In this document: piece by piece, positions 33,387 through 41,512 of the stretch
Numbering within the stretch: position 1 is the stretch's first letter
Layout: each line of letters begins with the position of its first letter
Source of the DNA: Streptomyces ferrugineus
Lineage (GTDB): Bacteria > Actinomycetota > Actinomycetes > Streptomycetales > Streptomycetaceae
NCBI RefSeq assembly: GCF_015160855.1
Contig: NZ_CP063373.1
Span: forward strand, 6,696,001 to 6,760,000
Length of the DNA stretch: 64,000 nt
Direction of reading: 5' to 3'
Program-made: the position numbers and the translations under genes
The notes under the pieces: model-generated
Databases searched by the model: none
The model's input: only the letters and a program-made list of their open reading frames with translations
Told to the model about the DNA's origin: nothing

Positions 33387-33952
33387 CGGGGGATGCGTGC
33401 CAGTGCCCGTACCGCCGCCTCTGCCAGGGCCGGGTGGGCCAGGGCCTCGTTGAGGACCTGTCTGGCGCGGGCGTCGCCCAGGGTGCCGAGGCCGTCCACG
33501 CAGGCGAGGGCCACCCGGCGGTAGGGGTCGTGCGGGCGCAGCCGGCGCTGCAGGGTGGTGATCAGGGCGGGGACGGCCTCGGGGGCGCGGAGTTCGACCA
33601 GGAGCCGGACCGGGTGCAGGGCGTAGGCGACGCGGAGTTCGTTGGTGGCGAGGGCGGCCGCCGCGCGGGCCGTGCGGGGGTCGCCGAGGCGGGCGAGGGC
33701 GTGGGCGGCGGAGACGCAGCGCTCAGGGTCGCGGTGGTTCAGGAGCAGGACGAGGGACTCGAAGGCGCGCCGGTCGCCGGCGAGGCCCAGCCGGAACGCG
33801 GCCAGCTCCCTGGCCCACAGCGGCTGCCCGGGCGCGGTGAGCACGCTCGCCAGTTCGTCGAGGTCCTCGGTCGCCACGAGGCGGTCGTATCCGGCCGACG
33901 CGCCTGACTCCTGCCGTAAGCGCTCCGTGAGTGATCGCAACTCTTCGTCCAT
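33377..33952 (-). CDS. HEAT-repeat (PBS lyase-like) protein
   Basis: A 191-residue all-helical protein of about five HEAT-like repeats: LWARELAAFRLGLAGDRRAFESLVLLL, CVSAAHALARLGDPRTARAAAALA, PEAVPALITTLQRRLRPHDPYRRVALACVDGLGTLGDARARQVLNEAL and a final AEAAVRALARI. These repeats make protein-binding solenoids; no catalytic domain is present. Start taken at ATG 33952 (MDEELRSL), six codons inside the longest frame. It is convergent with the GNAT gene, with an overlapping 3' end. The partner is unknown. Confidence 0.75.
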   Translation of the reverse strand: MDEELRSLTERLRQESGASAGYDRLVATEDLDELASVLTAPGQPLWARELAAFRLGLAGDRRAFESLVLLLNHRDPERCVSAAHALARLGDPRTARAAAALATNELRVAYALHPVRLLVELRAPEAVPALITTLQRRLRPHDPYRRVALACVDGLGTLGDARARQVLNEALAHPALAEAAVRALARIPRQR

Positions 33953-34327
33953 GAAGGCGAGCGTATGCAAGCGGCCCGCCTCACGGGACCTACATCACAA
34001 AGACGAGGGCTGGCGTGCTCGTTACCCACCGGTTAAGCTCATACGAGCGAGTCACCCACTCGCATATCTGCTTGCAGCGGCCTGGTGACGCAGCCACTGC
34101 GAGTGCTGGTCGGTTCGGTACTTCAGGTACCTCAGTACGACCCGGCTCCGGGACAGGGCCGGTCGGATCCGCCGTTCCCCGGCGCGTGTGCACGCGCTCG
34201 GCGACGGCACCGGGCGTGTGCGCCAGCAGCCCGGCAACACCCGCACTCAGTCTCTCCGCACCCGGTGCGCCTTCTCGGCGCACCCGGGCGCGCTTCCAGT
34301 CGTCACCCTCATTCCTGGAGTCCCGCG
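33953..34327. other. Intergenic region with candidate operator upstream of the 3-hydroxyacyl-CoA dehydrogenase gene
   Basis: A 375-bp divergent gap with no convincing gene. It holds TTACCCACCGGTTAA (34022-34036), an imperfect inverted repeat of the kind bound by TetR-type acyl-CoA regulators. Further on, three GGTAC/GTAC elements lie in a short stretch (34121-34139). The promoter of the dehydrogenase gene presumably lies here, leaving a long leader of unknown role. Confidence 0.4.
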
Positions 34328-36133
34328 ATGGCCACTCCCCTGTCCGACACCCCTCTGTCCCCGCTCAAGACCGTCGCCGTCGTCGGCCTCGGCACCATGG
34401 GCACCGGCATCGCCGAAGTTCTCGCCAAGGCCGGTCGCGAGGTCGTCGGCATCGACATCAGCGAGGCCGCGACCGCCAAGGCCGTCGCCGCCCTGGAGTC
34501 CTCGACCGCCCGCGCCGTGGAGCGCGGCCGGCTGGCCGAGGACGAGCGCGCGGACGTCCTCGCCCGCGTCCGCACCTCCACCGATCTGCGGGCCGCCGCC
34601 GACGCCGACCTGGTCATCGAGGTGGCTCCGGAGTCGTACGAGATCAAGCAGCAGATCTTCCGCGCGCTGGACGGGATCGTGCGCCCTGAGACGATCCTCG
34701 CGACCGGCACCAACGCCCTGTCGGTCACGCGGCTGGCCGCCGACTCGGCGCGACCCGAGCGGGTGCTCGGACTGCACTTCTTCAACCCGGCGCCGGCGAT
34801 GCGGCTGGTCGAGGTCGTCTCCTCGGTGCTGACCGCGCCGCAGGCCGTCTCCGCGGTCACCAACCTCGCCCTGGACCTCGGCAAGGAGCCCGTGGCGGTC
34901 GGCGACCGGCCCGGTTTCGTCGCCGACGGGCTGCTGTTCGGCTACCTCAACCAGGCGGCCGCGATGTACGAGGCGAAGTACGCCTCCCGCGAGGACATCG
35001 ACGCCGCGATGCGGCTGGGCTGCGGACTGCCGATGGGCCCCCTCGCCCTGCTCGACCTGATCGGCATCGACACCGCGCGCCGGGTCCTGGAGGCCATGTA
35101 CGCCGCCTCGCACGACCGGCTGCACGCCCCGGCACCGATCCTCAAGCAGCTCAGCGAGGCGGGTCTGACGGGCCGTAAGTCGGGGCGCGGCTTCTACACC
35201 TACGAGGCGCCCGGCAGCGCCACCGTCGTGCGGGACGCGCTGACGCCGCTGGAGGGCGCCGCCCCGACCCCCGGCCGGACGGTCCGCTCCGTCGGTGTCG
35301 CGGGCTCCGGGACCATGGCGTCCGGGATCGTGGAGGTCTTCGCCAAGGCCGGGTACGAGGTCGTGCTGGCCGCCCGCAGCGCGGAGAAGGCGCAGGCCGC
35401 GAAGGCCCGTATCGGCAAGTCCCTTTCTCGCTCCGTCGACAAGGGGCGGATGACCGCCGAGGCCGCCGCGCAGACCCTGGACCGGATCACCGCGGCGGGC
35501 TCCTACGACGCGTTCGCCGACGTCGATCTGGCCGTCGAGGCCGTCGCCGAGGACCTGGAGATCAAGCAGCAGCTCTTCGCGACGCTGGACAAGGTCTGCA
35601 AGCCGGGCGCTGTGCTGGCGACGACCACCTCGTCGCTGCCCGTCGTCGCCTGTGCCCGCGCCACCTCGCGTCCGCAGGACGTGATCGGCATGCACTTCTT
35701 CAACCCGGCGCCGGCGATGAAGCTGGTCGAGGTCGTCCGTACGGTGCTGACGGCCGACGACGTCCACTCGACGGTCCGCGAGGTCTGCGTCAAGATCAAG
35801 AAGCACGCGGTCGACTGCGGCGACCGGGCCGGCTTCATCGTCAACGCGTTGCTCTTCCCGTACCTGAACAACGCGATCAAGATGGTGCAGGAGCACTATG
35901 CGACGCTCGACGACATCGACGCGGCGATGAAGCTGGGCGGGGGCTACCCGATGGGCCCGTTCGAACTCCTCGACGTCGTCGGGCTCGATGTGTCCCTCGC
36001 GATCGAGAAGGTGCTGCACCGCGAGTTCCGCGACCCGGGCCTGGCTCCGGCGCCGCTGTTGGAGCACCTGGTGGCCGCGGGCTGCCTCGGCCGCAAGACC
36101 GGCCGCGGCTTCCGCGAATATGCCCGGCGCTAG
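34328..36133 (+). CDS. Double-domain 3-hydroxyacyl-CoA (3-hydroxybutyryl-CoA) dehydrogenase
   Basis: A 601-residue protein made of two complete, homologous 3-hydroxyacyl-CoA dehydrogenase units. Unit 1 (about 12-300) has VAVVGLGTMGTGIAEVLAKAG and LHFFNPAPAMRLVEVV; unit 2 (about 318-600) has VGVAGSGTMASGIVEVFAKAGYEV and MHFFNPAPAMKLVEVV. Each also carries a C-terminal dimerisation domain ending in a GRKSGRGFYTY or GRKTGRGFREY motif. The reaction is NAD(P)-dependent interconversion of acetoacetyl-CoA and 3-hydroxybutyryl-CoA, just upstream of crotonyl-CoA. Single-unit enzymes are about 285 residues, so this is an internal duplication. Start is ATG 34328; longer frames read into the untranslated leader. 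Confidence 0.9.
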   Translation: MATPLSDTPLSPLKTVAVVGLGTMGTGIAEVLAKAGREVVGIDISEAATAKAVAALESSTARAVERGRLAEDERADVLARVRTSTDLRAAADADLVIEVAPESYEIKQQIFRALDGIVRPETILATGTNALSVTRLAADSARPERVLGLHFFNPAPAMRLVEVVSSVLTAPQAVSAVTNLALDLGKEPVAVGDRPGFVADGLLFGYLNQAAAMYEAKYASREDIDAAMRLGCGLPMGPLALLDLIGIDTARRVLEAMYAASHDRLHAPAPILKQLSEAGLTGRKSGRGFYTYEAPGSATVVRDALTPLEGAAPTPGRTVRSVGVAGSGTMASGIVEVFAKAGYEVVLAARSAEKAQAAKARIGKSLSRSVDKGRMTAEAAAQTLDRITAAGSYDAFADVDLAVEAVAEDLEIKQQLFATLDKVCKPGAVLATTTSSLPVVACARATSRPQDVIGMHFFNPAPAMKLVEVVRTVLTADDVHSTVREVCVKIKKHAVDCGDRAGFIVNALLFPYLNNAIKMVQEHYATLDDIDAAMKLGGGYPMGPFELLDVVGLDVSLAIEKVLHREFRDPGLAPAPLLEHLVAAGCLGRKTGRGFREYARR

Positions 36134-36542
36134 GGCCTGCCCGGCGGATCAGGCCGACTGTGAGGAACGGTGCCTCCTGGCCGAGCCGCGCGGGGCCGAT
36201 GGGGGCGCCCCCGCGCGAGGTTGTTCGAGCGTGGGGGAGCGTGCAGCTGCAGGCGGAGGAGGGAGTCACGGCGGAGCCATGGCGACCGACGACAACGCGG
36301 CAGATGGGCGTGCCGGACCCCGCGACGCCGGCATGATCCGCCGGGCAGGCCCCAGGGGGCGTCCCGGCGACTGGTTCGGAGGCGGTCAGGAGTGGGGCGG
36401 GCTGCTGGACCCCGGCAGCTCTCCCCCGGCCACCCGGCGCGGCCCGGCCGCACCCGCCGAACCCGGCACTCCCCCGCCCGCCCGGGGCGGGGGAAGCCCC
36501 GTGCATGCGCATCAAGCTGCGCACATGCAGTACGTTCGGGTC
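36134..36542. other. Intergenic region with GC-rich hairpins between dehydrogenase and tetR
   Basis: A 409-bp stretch with two hairpins: CCCCCGCGC...GCGTGGGGG (36208-36237, about 9 pairs, of a type I recall dispersed in Streptomyces intergenic regions) and a perfect 9-bp stem CCCCCGCCC/GGGCGGGGG with 5-nt loop (36471-36493). The frame from ATG 36279 is open into the tetR gene and could give an extended N-terminus, but it is low in complexity, passes through the second hairpin and has weaker third-position bias. I read it as untranslated. Confidence 0.5.
36471..36493. terminator. Strong GC hairpin (terminator or attenuator-like)
   Basis: A perfect 9-bp stem CCCCCGCCC / GGGCGGGGG with the 5-nt loop GCCCG lies 338 bp after the dehydrogenase stop and 50 bp before the TetR start. 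It could end read-through from the dehydrogenase or attenuate tetR. Confidence 0.55.
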
Positions 36543-37355
36543 ATGTCCCAGCCCGCCAAGTCCTCACGTACACCAGCCACGCCCGACGCGCCGGAGAGTG
36601 CCGCGGGCAGTCGCGCCGCCGCGCAGCGGCTCAAGATGCGCCGCGAACTGGCGGCCGCGGCGATGGAGCTGTTCGCGACCAAGGGGTACGAGGCGACCAC
36701 CGTCGACGAGATCGCGGCCGCGGCCGGGGTCGCCCGCCGCACGTTCTTCCGCCACTTCCGCTCCAAGGAAGAGGCGATCTTCCCCGACCACGACGACACG
36801 CTGATCCGCGCGGAGGCGGTGCTCAACGCCGCTCCCGCGCACGAGCACCCGCTCGACACGGTGTGCCGTGGCATCAAGGAAGTCATGAAGATGTACGCGG
36901 CCCGGCCGGAGATCTCGGTCGCCCGCTACAAGCTCACACGCGAGGTGCCCACCCTGCGCGAGGCCGAGATCGCGTCGGTGGCCCGCTACGAGCGCCTGTT
37001 CACCCGCTATCTCCTCGGCCACTTCGACGAGCACGCCCATGACGACGACGCCAACGACGACCCGCTGCTGGCGGAGGTCGCCGCGTCCGCCGTCGTCACC
37101 GCGCACAACCACGTCCTGCGGCGCTGGCTGCGCGCGGGCGGCCAGGGCGATGTGGAGGCACAGCTCGACCACGCCTTCGCGATCGTGCGCAGGACGTTCG
37201 GGACCGGGATCGGGGCGGGCCGGGAGAGCGCGCCGCGCACGGCACCGGCCTCCGTGGCCGCCCAGGGCGAGGTACTGGTGACGGTGGCCAGGACGGACGC
37301 GCCGCTGGACGAGGTGATGCGGACGATCGAGCAGGCGCTGAAGGAGCGCGCGTAG
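36543..37355 (+). CDS. TetR family transcriptional regulator
   Basis: A 270-residue repressor-type protein. The helix-turn-helix is typical (about residues 35-85): KMRRELAAAAMELFATKGYEATTVDEIAAAAGVARRTFFRHFRSKEEAIF. The C-terminal ligand domain includes MKMYAARPEISVARYKLTREVPTLREAEIASVARYERLFTRYL. It sits between the 3-hydroxyacyl-CoA dehydrogenase and the crotonyl-CoA carboxylase/reductase genes, so regulation of this C4/C5-CoA pathway by an acyl-CoA is the obvious guess. I start at ATG 36543 (MSQPAKSS); ATG 36525 adds six residues and ATG 36279 many more. No strong ribosome binding site precedes any of them, so the transcript may be leaderless. Confidence 0.88.
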   Translation: MSQPAKSSRTPATPDAPESAAGSRAAAQRLKMRRELAAAAMELFATKGYEATTVDEIAAAAGVARRTFFRHFRSKEEAIFPDHDDTLIRAEAVLNAAPAHEHPLDTVCRGIKEVMKMYAARPEISVARYKLTREVPTLREAEIASVARYERLFTRYLLGHFDEHAHDDDANDDPLLAEVAASAVVTAHNHVLRRWLRAGGQGDVEAQLDHAFAIVRRTFGTGIGAGRESAPRTAPASVAAQGEVLVTVARTDAPLDEVMRTIEQALKERA

Positions 37356-37432
37356 CAGGAACCATCGGGTCGGCTCATCCGTCTTCCCTGTCGAAGCACG
37401 ATCTTCATGGTGTGCGACGGAAGTGAGTTGCC

Positions 37433-37651
37433 ATGCAGGCGAACGACCCGACCAAGCTCGAAGCCACCCTGGCCGACGGACGGCGCATGACCCTCTCGCT
37501 CCCCCCGAGCGAAGCCAAGTGGGCCGCGGACGGCATCAAGGGTCTGCACCCCGTCCCGCCCACGCACACGGGCCGCGGCGAGGAGCCGCCCGCCCTCCCC
37601 GCGGAGCCGACGCTCCCCCTCCAGGTGGCACTGCTCGGCCTGGGTGCCTAG
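37433..37651 (+). CDS. Small protein of unknown function (72 aa)
   Basis: A 72-residue protein with no domain I recognise. The N-terminal half (DPTKLEATLADGRRMTLSLPPSEAKWAADGIKGL) looks like two short strands and a helix; the C-terminal half is proline-rich and ends LPLQVALLGLGA. Three things support it as real: nearly every codon ends in G or C, GGAAGTGAG lies 6 bases ahead of the ATG, and a perfect terminator-like hairpin follows within 25 bp. It lies 77 bp after tetR and 450 bp ahead of ccr, on the same strand. Confidence 0.6.
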   Translation: MQANDPTKLEATLADGRRMTLSLPPSEAKWAADGIKGLHPVPPTHTGRGEEPPALPAEPTLPLQVALLGLGA

Positions 37652-37672
37652 CGCGCCGACACCCACCGTCAA

Positions 37673-37706
37673 CAGCCCGGCCACGAGCAGTCCCGTGGCC
37701 GGGCTG
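37673..37706 (+). terminator. Hairpin terminator after the 72-codon gene
   Basis: CAGCCCGGCCACG / CGTGGCCGGGCTG is a perfect 13-bp stem with an 8-nt loop, starting 21 bp after the stop codon. It separates the tetR/small-gene transcript from the ccr operon. Confidence 0.85.
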
Positions 37707-37756
37707 AGCCATGTCGCGGCCATACCGACGGCTGACCGATAGCACCCGATTGGTAC

Positions 37757-37770
37757 CTACTCACGGGTAG
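37757..37770. promoter_or_regulatory. Candidate TetR-type operator CTACTCACGGGTAG in the ccr promoter region
   Basis: The outer CTAC/GTAG arms are perfectly symmetrical and 10 of 14 positions match the reverse complement. Placement upstream of ccr, with a TetR gene nearby, makes it a plausible target. The dehydrogenase leader has a related but distinct palindrome (34022-34036). Confidence 0.4.
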
Positions 37771-38101
37771 CTTTGATCGATCATCGCTCATTTGTTACGT
37801 AAAGATTTCATCTGAGAGCAAGTTCTGGCACTCCGTGCCTTGCTAGATGACACGCCGTGCCATACGTTGAAGGAGTCCGGGCGGCCGGCGTGCAGAGACC
37901 TTTCGTACGCCGGCTGTCCCCGCAAGCCCTTCCCGGGGCCTGCGCGCCCGGACGCCTGCGTCACAGGCAACCTCCCGCGCCACAAAGCGCTGCCGAACAG
38001 CATCACCCGCCGAACCGACGGCAATCACCACAAACCCTCAGCAGCACCGACGTAACCCTCAGCACCCCTCCCTCAGGGTGCATATCGCCGGAGGCAACAC
38101 C

Positions 38102-39445
38102 GTGACCGTGAAGGACATTCTGGACGCGATCCAGTCGCCGGACTCGACGCCGGCCGACTTCGCCGCTCTGCCGCTCCCCGAGTCGTACCGCGCGATCACC
38201 GTGCACAAGGACGAGACGGAGATGTTCGCGGGCATGACGACCCGCGAGAAGGACCCGCGCAAGTCGATCCACCTGGACGAGGTCCCGCTGCCCGAGCTCG
38301 GCCCGGGCGAGGCCCTGGTGGCCGTCATGGCCTCCTCGGTCAACTACAACTCCGTGTGGACCTCGATCTTCGAGCCGCTGTCCACCTTCGGATTCCTGGA
38401 GCGCTACGGCCGCACCAGCGAGCTGGCCAAGCGCCACGACCTGCCGTACCACATCATCGGCTCCGACCTCGCGGGCGTCGTCCTGCGCACCGGCCCGGGC
38501 GTCAACGCCTGGCAGCCCGGTGACGAGGTCGTCGCGCACTGTCTGTCCGTCGAGCTGGAGTCCAGCGACGGCCACAACGACACGATGCTCGACCCCGAGC
38601 AGCGCATCTGGGGCTTCGAGACCAACTTCGGCGGCCTCGCCGAGGTCGCGCTGGTGAAGTCCAACCAGCTGATGCCGAAGCCCGGCCACCTGAGCTGGGA
38701 GGAGGCCGCCGCTCCGGGTCTCGTCAACTCCACCGCGTACCGGCAGCTGGTCTCGCGCAACGGCGCCGGCATGAAGCAGGGCGACAACGTCCTGATCTGG
38801 GGCGCGAGCGGCGGACTGGGCTCGTATGCCACGCAGTTCGCGCTGGCCGGTGGCGCCAACCCCATCTGTGTCGTGTCCTCGCCGCAGAAGGCGGAGATCT
38901 GCCGGGCGATGGGCGCCGAGGCGATCATCGACCGCAACGCCGAGGGCTACAAGTTCTGGAAGGACGAGAACACCCAGGACCCGAAGGAGTGGAAGCGCTT
39001 CGGCAAGCGCATCCGCGAGCTGACCGGCGGCGAGGACATCGACATCGTCTTCGAGCACCCCGGCCGCGAGACCTTCGGCGCGAGCGTCTTCGTCACCCGC
39101 AAGGGCGGCACCATCACCACCTGCGCCTCGACCTCGGGCTACATGCACGAGTACGACAACCGCTACCTGTGGATGTCGCTGAAGCGGATCATCGGTTCGC
39201 ACTTCGCCAACTACCGCGAGGCCTGGGAGGCCAACCGGCTCATCGCGAAGGGCAAGATCCACCCGACCCTGTCGAAGGTCTACTCCCTGGAGGAGACCGG
39301 CCAGGCCGCGTTCGACGTGCACCGCAACCTCCACCAGGGCAAGGTCGGCGTGCTGTGCCTGGCCCCCGAGGAGGGCCTGGGCGTGCGCGACGAGGAGAAG
39401 CGCGCCCAGCACATCGACGCCATCAACCGCTTCCGCAACATCTGA
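38102..39445 (+). CDS. ccr: Crotonyl-CoA carboxylase/reductase
   Basis: A 447-residue enzyme, exactly the length of characterised Streptomyces Ccr. It reductively carboxylates crotonyl-CoA with NADPH and CO2 to (2S)-ethylmalonyl-CoA, for the ethylmalonyl-CoA pathway and polyketide extender units. The medium-chain dehydrogenase fold shows the nucleotide motif WGASGGLGSYATQFA. Asn81 (SVNYNSVW), Phe172-Glu173 (WGFETNFGG) and His367 (IIGSHFANY) align with the four CO2-binding residues I recall from the Kitasatospora enzyme (N81, F170, E171, H365). GTG 38102 follows GGAGG by 7 bases. It is the first gene of a five-gene pathway operon. Confidence 0.96.
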   Translation: MTVKDILDAIQSPDSTPADFAALPLPESYRAITVHKDETEMFAGMTTREKDPRKSIHLDEVPLPELGPGEALVAVMASSVNYNSVWTSIFEPLSTFGFLERYGRTSELAKRHDLPYHIIGSDLAGVVLRTGPGVNAWQPGDEVVAHCLSVELESSDGHNDTMLDPEQRIWGFETNFGGLAEVALVKSNQLMPKPGHLSWEEAAAPGLVNSTAYRQLVSRNGAGMKQGDNVLIWGASGGLGSYATQFALAGGANPICVVSSPQKAEICRAMGAEAIIDRNAEGYKFWKDENTQDPKEWKRFGKRIRELTGGEDIDIVFEHPGRETFGASVFVTRKGGTITTCASTSGYMHEYDNRYLWMSLKRIIGSHFANYREAWEANRLIAKGKIHPTLSKVYSLEETGQAAFDVHRNLHQGKVGVLCLAPEEGLGVRDEEKRAQHIDAINRFRNI

Positions 39446-39463
39446 GAGCAGTCGAGGTCATCA

Positions 39464-41512
39464 ATGACTGAGCGTCAGCCTGCCGAAGGCAAGCGGGAGA
39501 AGGACCGGCCGTGGCTCATGCGGACCTATGCCGGTCACTCCACGGCCGAGGCGTCCAACGAGCTGTACCGGCGCAACCTCGCCAAGGGCCAGACCGGCCT
39601 GTCGGTCGCGTTCGACCTGCCGACGCAGACCGGCTACGACTCCGACCACATCCTCGCCCGCGGCGAGGTCGGCCGGGTCGGCGTGCCGGTCGCGCACCTC
39701 GGTGACATGCGCCGGCTGTTCCAGGACATCCCCCTGGAGCAGATGAACACCTCGATGACGATCAACGCCACCGCCATGTGGCTGCTGGCGCTCTACCAGG
39801 TCGTCGCGGAGGAGCAGGGCGCGGACATCACCAAGCTCCAGGGCACGACCCAGAACGACATCGTCAAGGAGTACCTGTCGCGGGGGACCCATGTCTTCCC
39901 GCCGGGGCCCTCACTCCGGCTGACGACGGACATGATCGCGTACACGGTCTCCCACATCCCGAAGTGGAACCCGATCAACATCTGCAGCTATCACCTGCAG
40001 GAGGCGGGCGCCACGCCGGTCCAGGAGATCGCGTACGCGATGTCCACCGCGATCGCGGTTCTCGATGCCGTACGCGACTCAGGGCAGGTTCCCGAGGAGA
40101 AGTTCGGGGACGTCGTGGCCCGTATCTCCTTCTTCGTGAACGCGGGCGTCCGCTTCATCGAGGAGATGTGCAAGATGCGGGCGTTCGGGCGGATCTGGAA
40201 CCAGGTCACGCGCGAGCGCTACGGCATCGAGAACCCCAAGCAGCGCCGCTTCCGGTACGGCGTCCAGGTCAACTCCCTCGGTCTGACCGAGGCGCAGCCG
40301 GAGAACAACGTCCAGCGCATCGTGCTGGAGATGCTGGCCGTGACCCTGTCCAAGGACGCACGCGCGCGTGCCGTGCAGCTGCCCGCCTGGAACGAGGCGC
40401 TGGGCCTGCCCCGGCCCTGGGACCAGCAGTGGTCGCTGCGCATCCAGCAGGTGCTGGCGTACGAGAGCGATCTGCTGGAGTACGAGGACATCTTCGAGGG
40501 CTCGAAGGTGATCGAGGCGAAGGTGGACGAGCTGGTCGAGGCCTCGCTCGCGGAGATCGACCGCATCCAGGAGATGGGCGGCGCGATGGCCGCCGTCGAG
40601 TCCGGCTACCTCAAGTCGCAGCTGGTCGCCTCGCACGCCGAGCGCCGGGGCCGGATCGAGTCCGGCCAGGAGAAGATCATCGGTGTCAACGCCTTCGAGG
40701 GCACCGAGCCCAACCCGCTCACCGCCGACCTGGACACCGCGATCCAGACGGTCGACCCGGCCGTCGAGGCCCGGGTGATCGCGGGGCTCCAGCACTGGCG
40801 CGACACCCGCTACCAGCCGCCGTTCAACCACCCCCGCCCGTGCAAGGCGCTGGAGCGGCTGAAGGAGGCCGCCAAGGGCACCGACAACCTGATGGAGGCC
40901 ACCCTGGAGTGCGCCCGCGCCGGGGTGACGACCGGCGAGTGGGCCGGGGCGCTGCGCGAGGTGTTCGGCGAGTTCCGGGCGCCGACGGGGGTCTCCTCCG
41001 CTCCGGTGGCCGTCCCGGCCGAGGAGGGCGGCGCGCTGTCCCAGGTGCGCCGCAAGGTGGAACTGACGGCGACCGACCTGGGCGTGGGCAAGCTGCGCTT
41101 CCTGGTCGGCAAGCCCGGTCTGGACGGGCACTCCAACGGCGCCGAGCAGATCGCCGTGCGGGCCCGTGACGCCGGGTTCGAGGTGGTCTACCAGGGCATC
41201 CGGCTCACCCCGGAGCAGATCGTGGACGCGGCCCTCGCGGAGGACGTGCACGCGGTGGGCCTGTCGATCCTCTCCGGCTCGCACGCGCAGCTGGTGCCGG
41301 ACGTGCTGGAACGGCTCCGTGTGGCCGGTGCCACAGATATACCCGTGATCGCCGGTGGCATCATCCCGAATGGTGACGCCGAGCAGCTCAGGGCCGCCGG
41401 AGTGGCCGCCGTCTTCACCCCGAAGGACTTCGACATCACCGGAATCATCGGCCGCATCGTCGACGAGATCCGGAAAGCGAACAAGCTCGACCCCCTGGAG
41501 GTCCCCGCATGA
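39464..41512 (+). CDS. ecm: Ethylmalonyl-CoA mutase (B12-dependent)
   Basis: A 682-residue single-chain acyl-CoA mutase, formerly MeaA-like. It converts (2R)-ethylmalonyl-CoA to methylsuccinyl-CoA with adenosylcobalamin. The N-terminal barrel has RTYAGHSTAEASNELYRRNLAKGQTGLSVAFDLPTQTGYDSDH and SMTINATAMWLLALYQ. The C-terminal B12 domain has the DxHxxG motif with Asp554 and His556 (GLDGHSNGAEQ), GLSILSGSH and VIAGGIIPNGD. The association with ccr and the single-subunit layout distinguish it from methylmalonyl-CoA mutase. It starts 18 bp after ccr and overlaps mcl1 by ATGA. Confidence 0.95.
   Translation: MTERQPAEGKREKDRPWLMRTYAGHSTAEASNELYRRNLAKGQTGLSVAFDLPTQTGYDSDHILARGEVGRVGVPVAHLGDMRRLFQDIPLEQMNTSMTINATAMWLLALYQVVAEEQGADITKLQGTTQNDIVKEYLSRGTHVFPPGPSLRLTTDMIAYTVSHIPKWNPINICSYHLQEAGATPVQEIAYAMSTAIAVLDAVRDSGQVPEEKFGDVVARISFFVNAGVRFIEEMCKMRAFGRIWNQVTRERYGIENPKQRRFRYGVQVNSLGLTEAQPENNVQRIVLEMLAVTLSKDARARAVQLPAWNEALGLPRPWDQQWSLRIQQVLAYESDLLEYEDIFEGSKVIEAKVDELVEASLAEIDRIQEMGGAMAAVESGYLKSQLVASHAERRGRIESGQEKIIGVNAFEGTEPNPLTADLDTAIQTVDPAVEARVIAGLQHWRDTRYQPPFNHPRPCKALERLKEAAKGTDNLMEATLECARAGVTTGEWAGALREVFGEFRAPTGVSSAPVAVPAEEGGALSQVRRKVELTATDLGVGKLRFLVGKPGLDGHSNGAEQIAVRARDAGFEVVYQGIRLTPEQIVDAALAEDVHAVGLSILSGSHAQLVPDVLERLRVAGATDIPVIAGGIIPNGDAEQLRAAGVAAVFTPKDFDITGIIGRIVDEIRKANKLDPLEVPA

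Larger units (their letters stand above)
37652..38101. other. Intergenic region upstream of ccr with candidate operators
   Basis: A 450-bp gap without a convincing gene. After the terminator at 37673-37706 it contains CTACTCACGGGTAG (37757-37770, an imperfect 14-bp palindrome), TTACGTAA (37795-37802, perfect) and a lower-GC stretch to about 37870 that includes TTGCTAGATGACACG. The ethylmalonyl-CoA operon promoter very likely lies here. Confidence 0.45.

Noticed and set aside
37007..37723. 238-codon minus-strand frame with a hydrophobic N-terminus opposite tetR and the small gene
   Set aside because: It is antisense to a clear TetR protein and to a biased small gene. Its start lies beyond a terminator hairpin, and the hydrophobic stretch comes from reading that hairpin and the small gene's C-terminal codons backwards.
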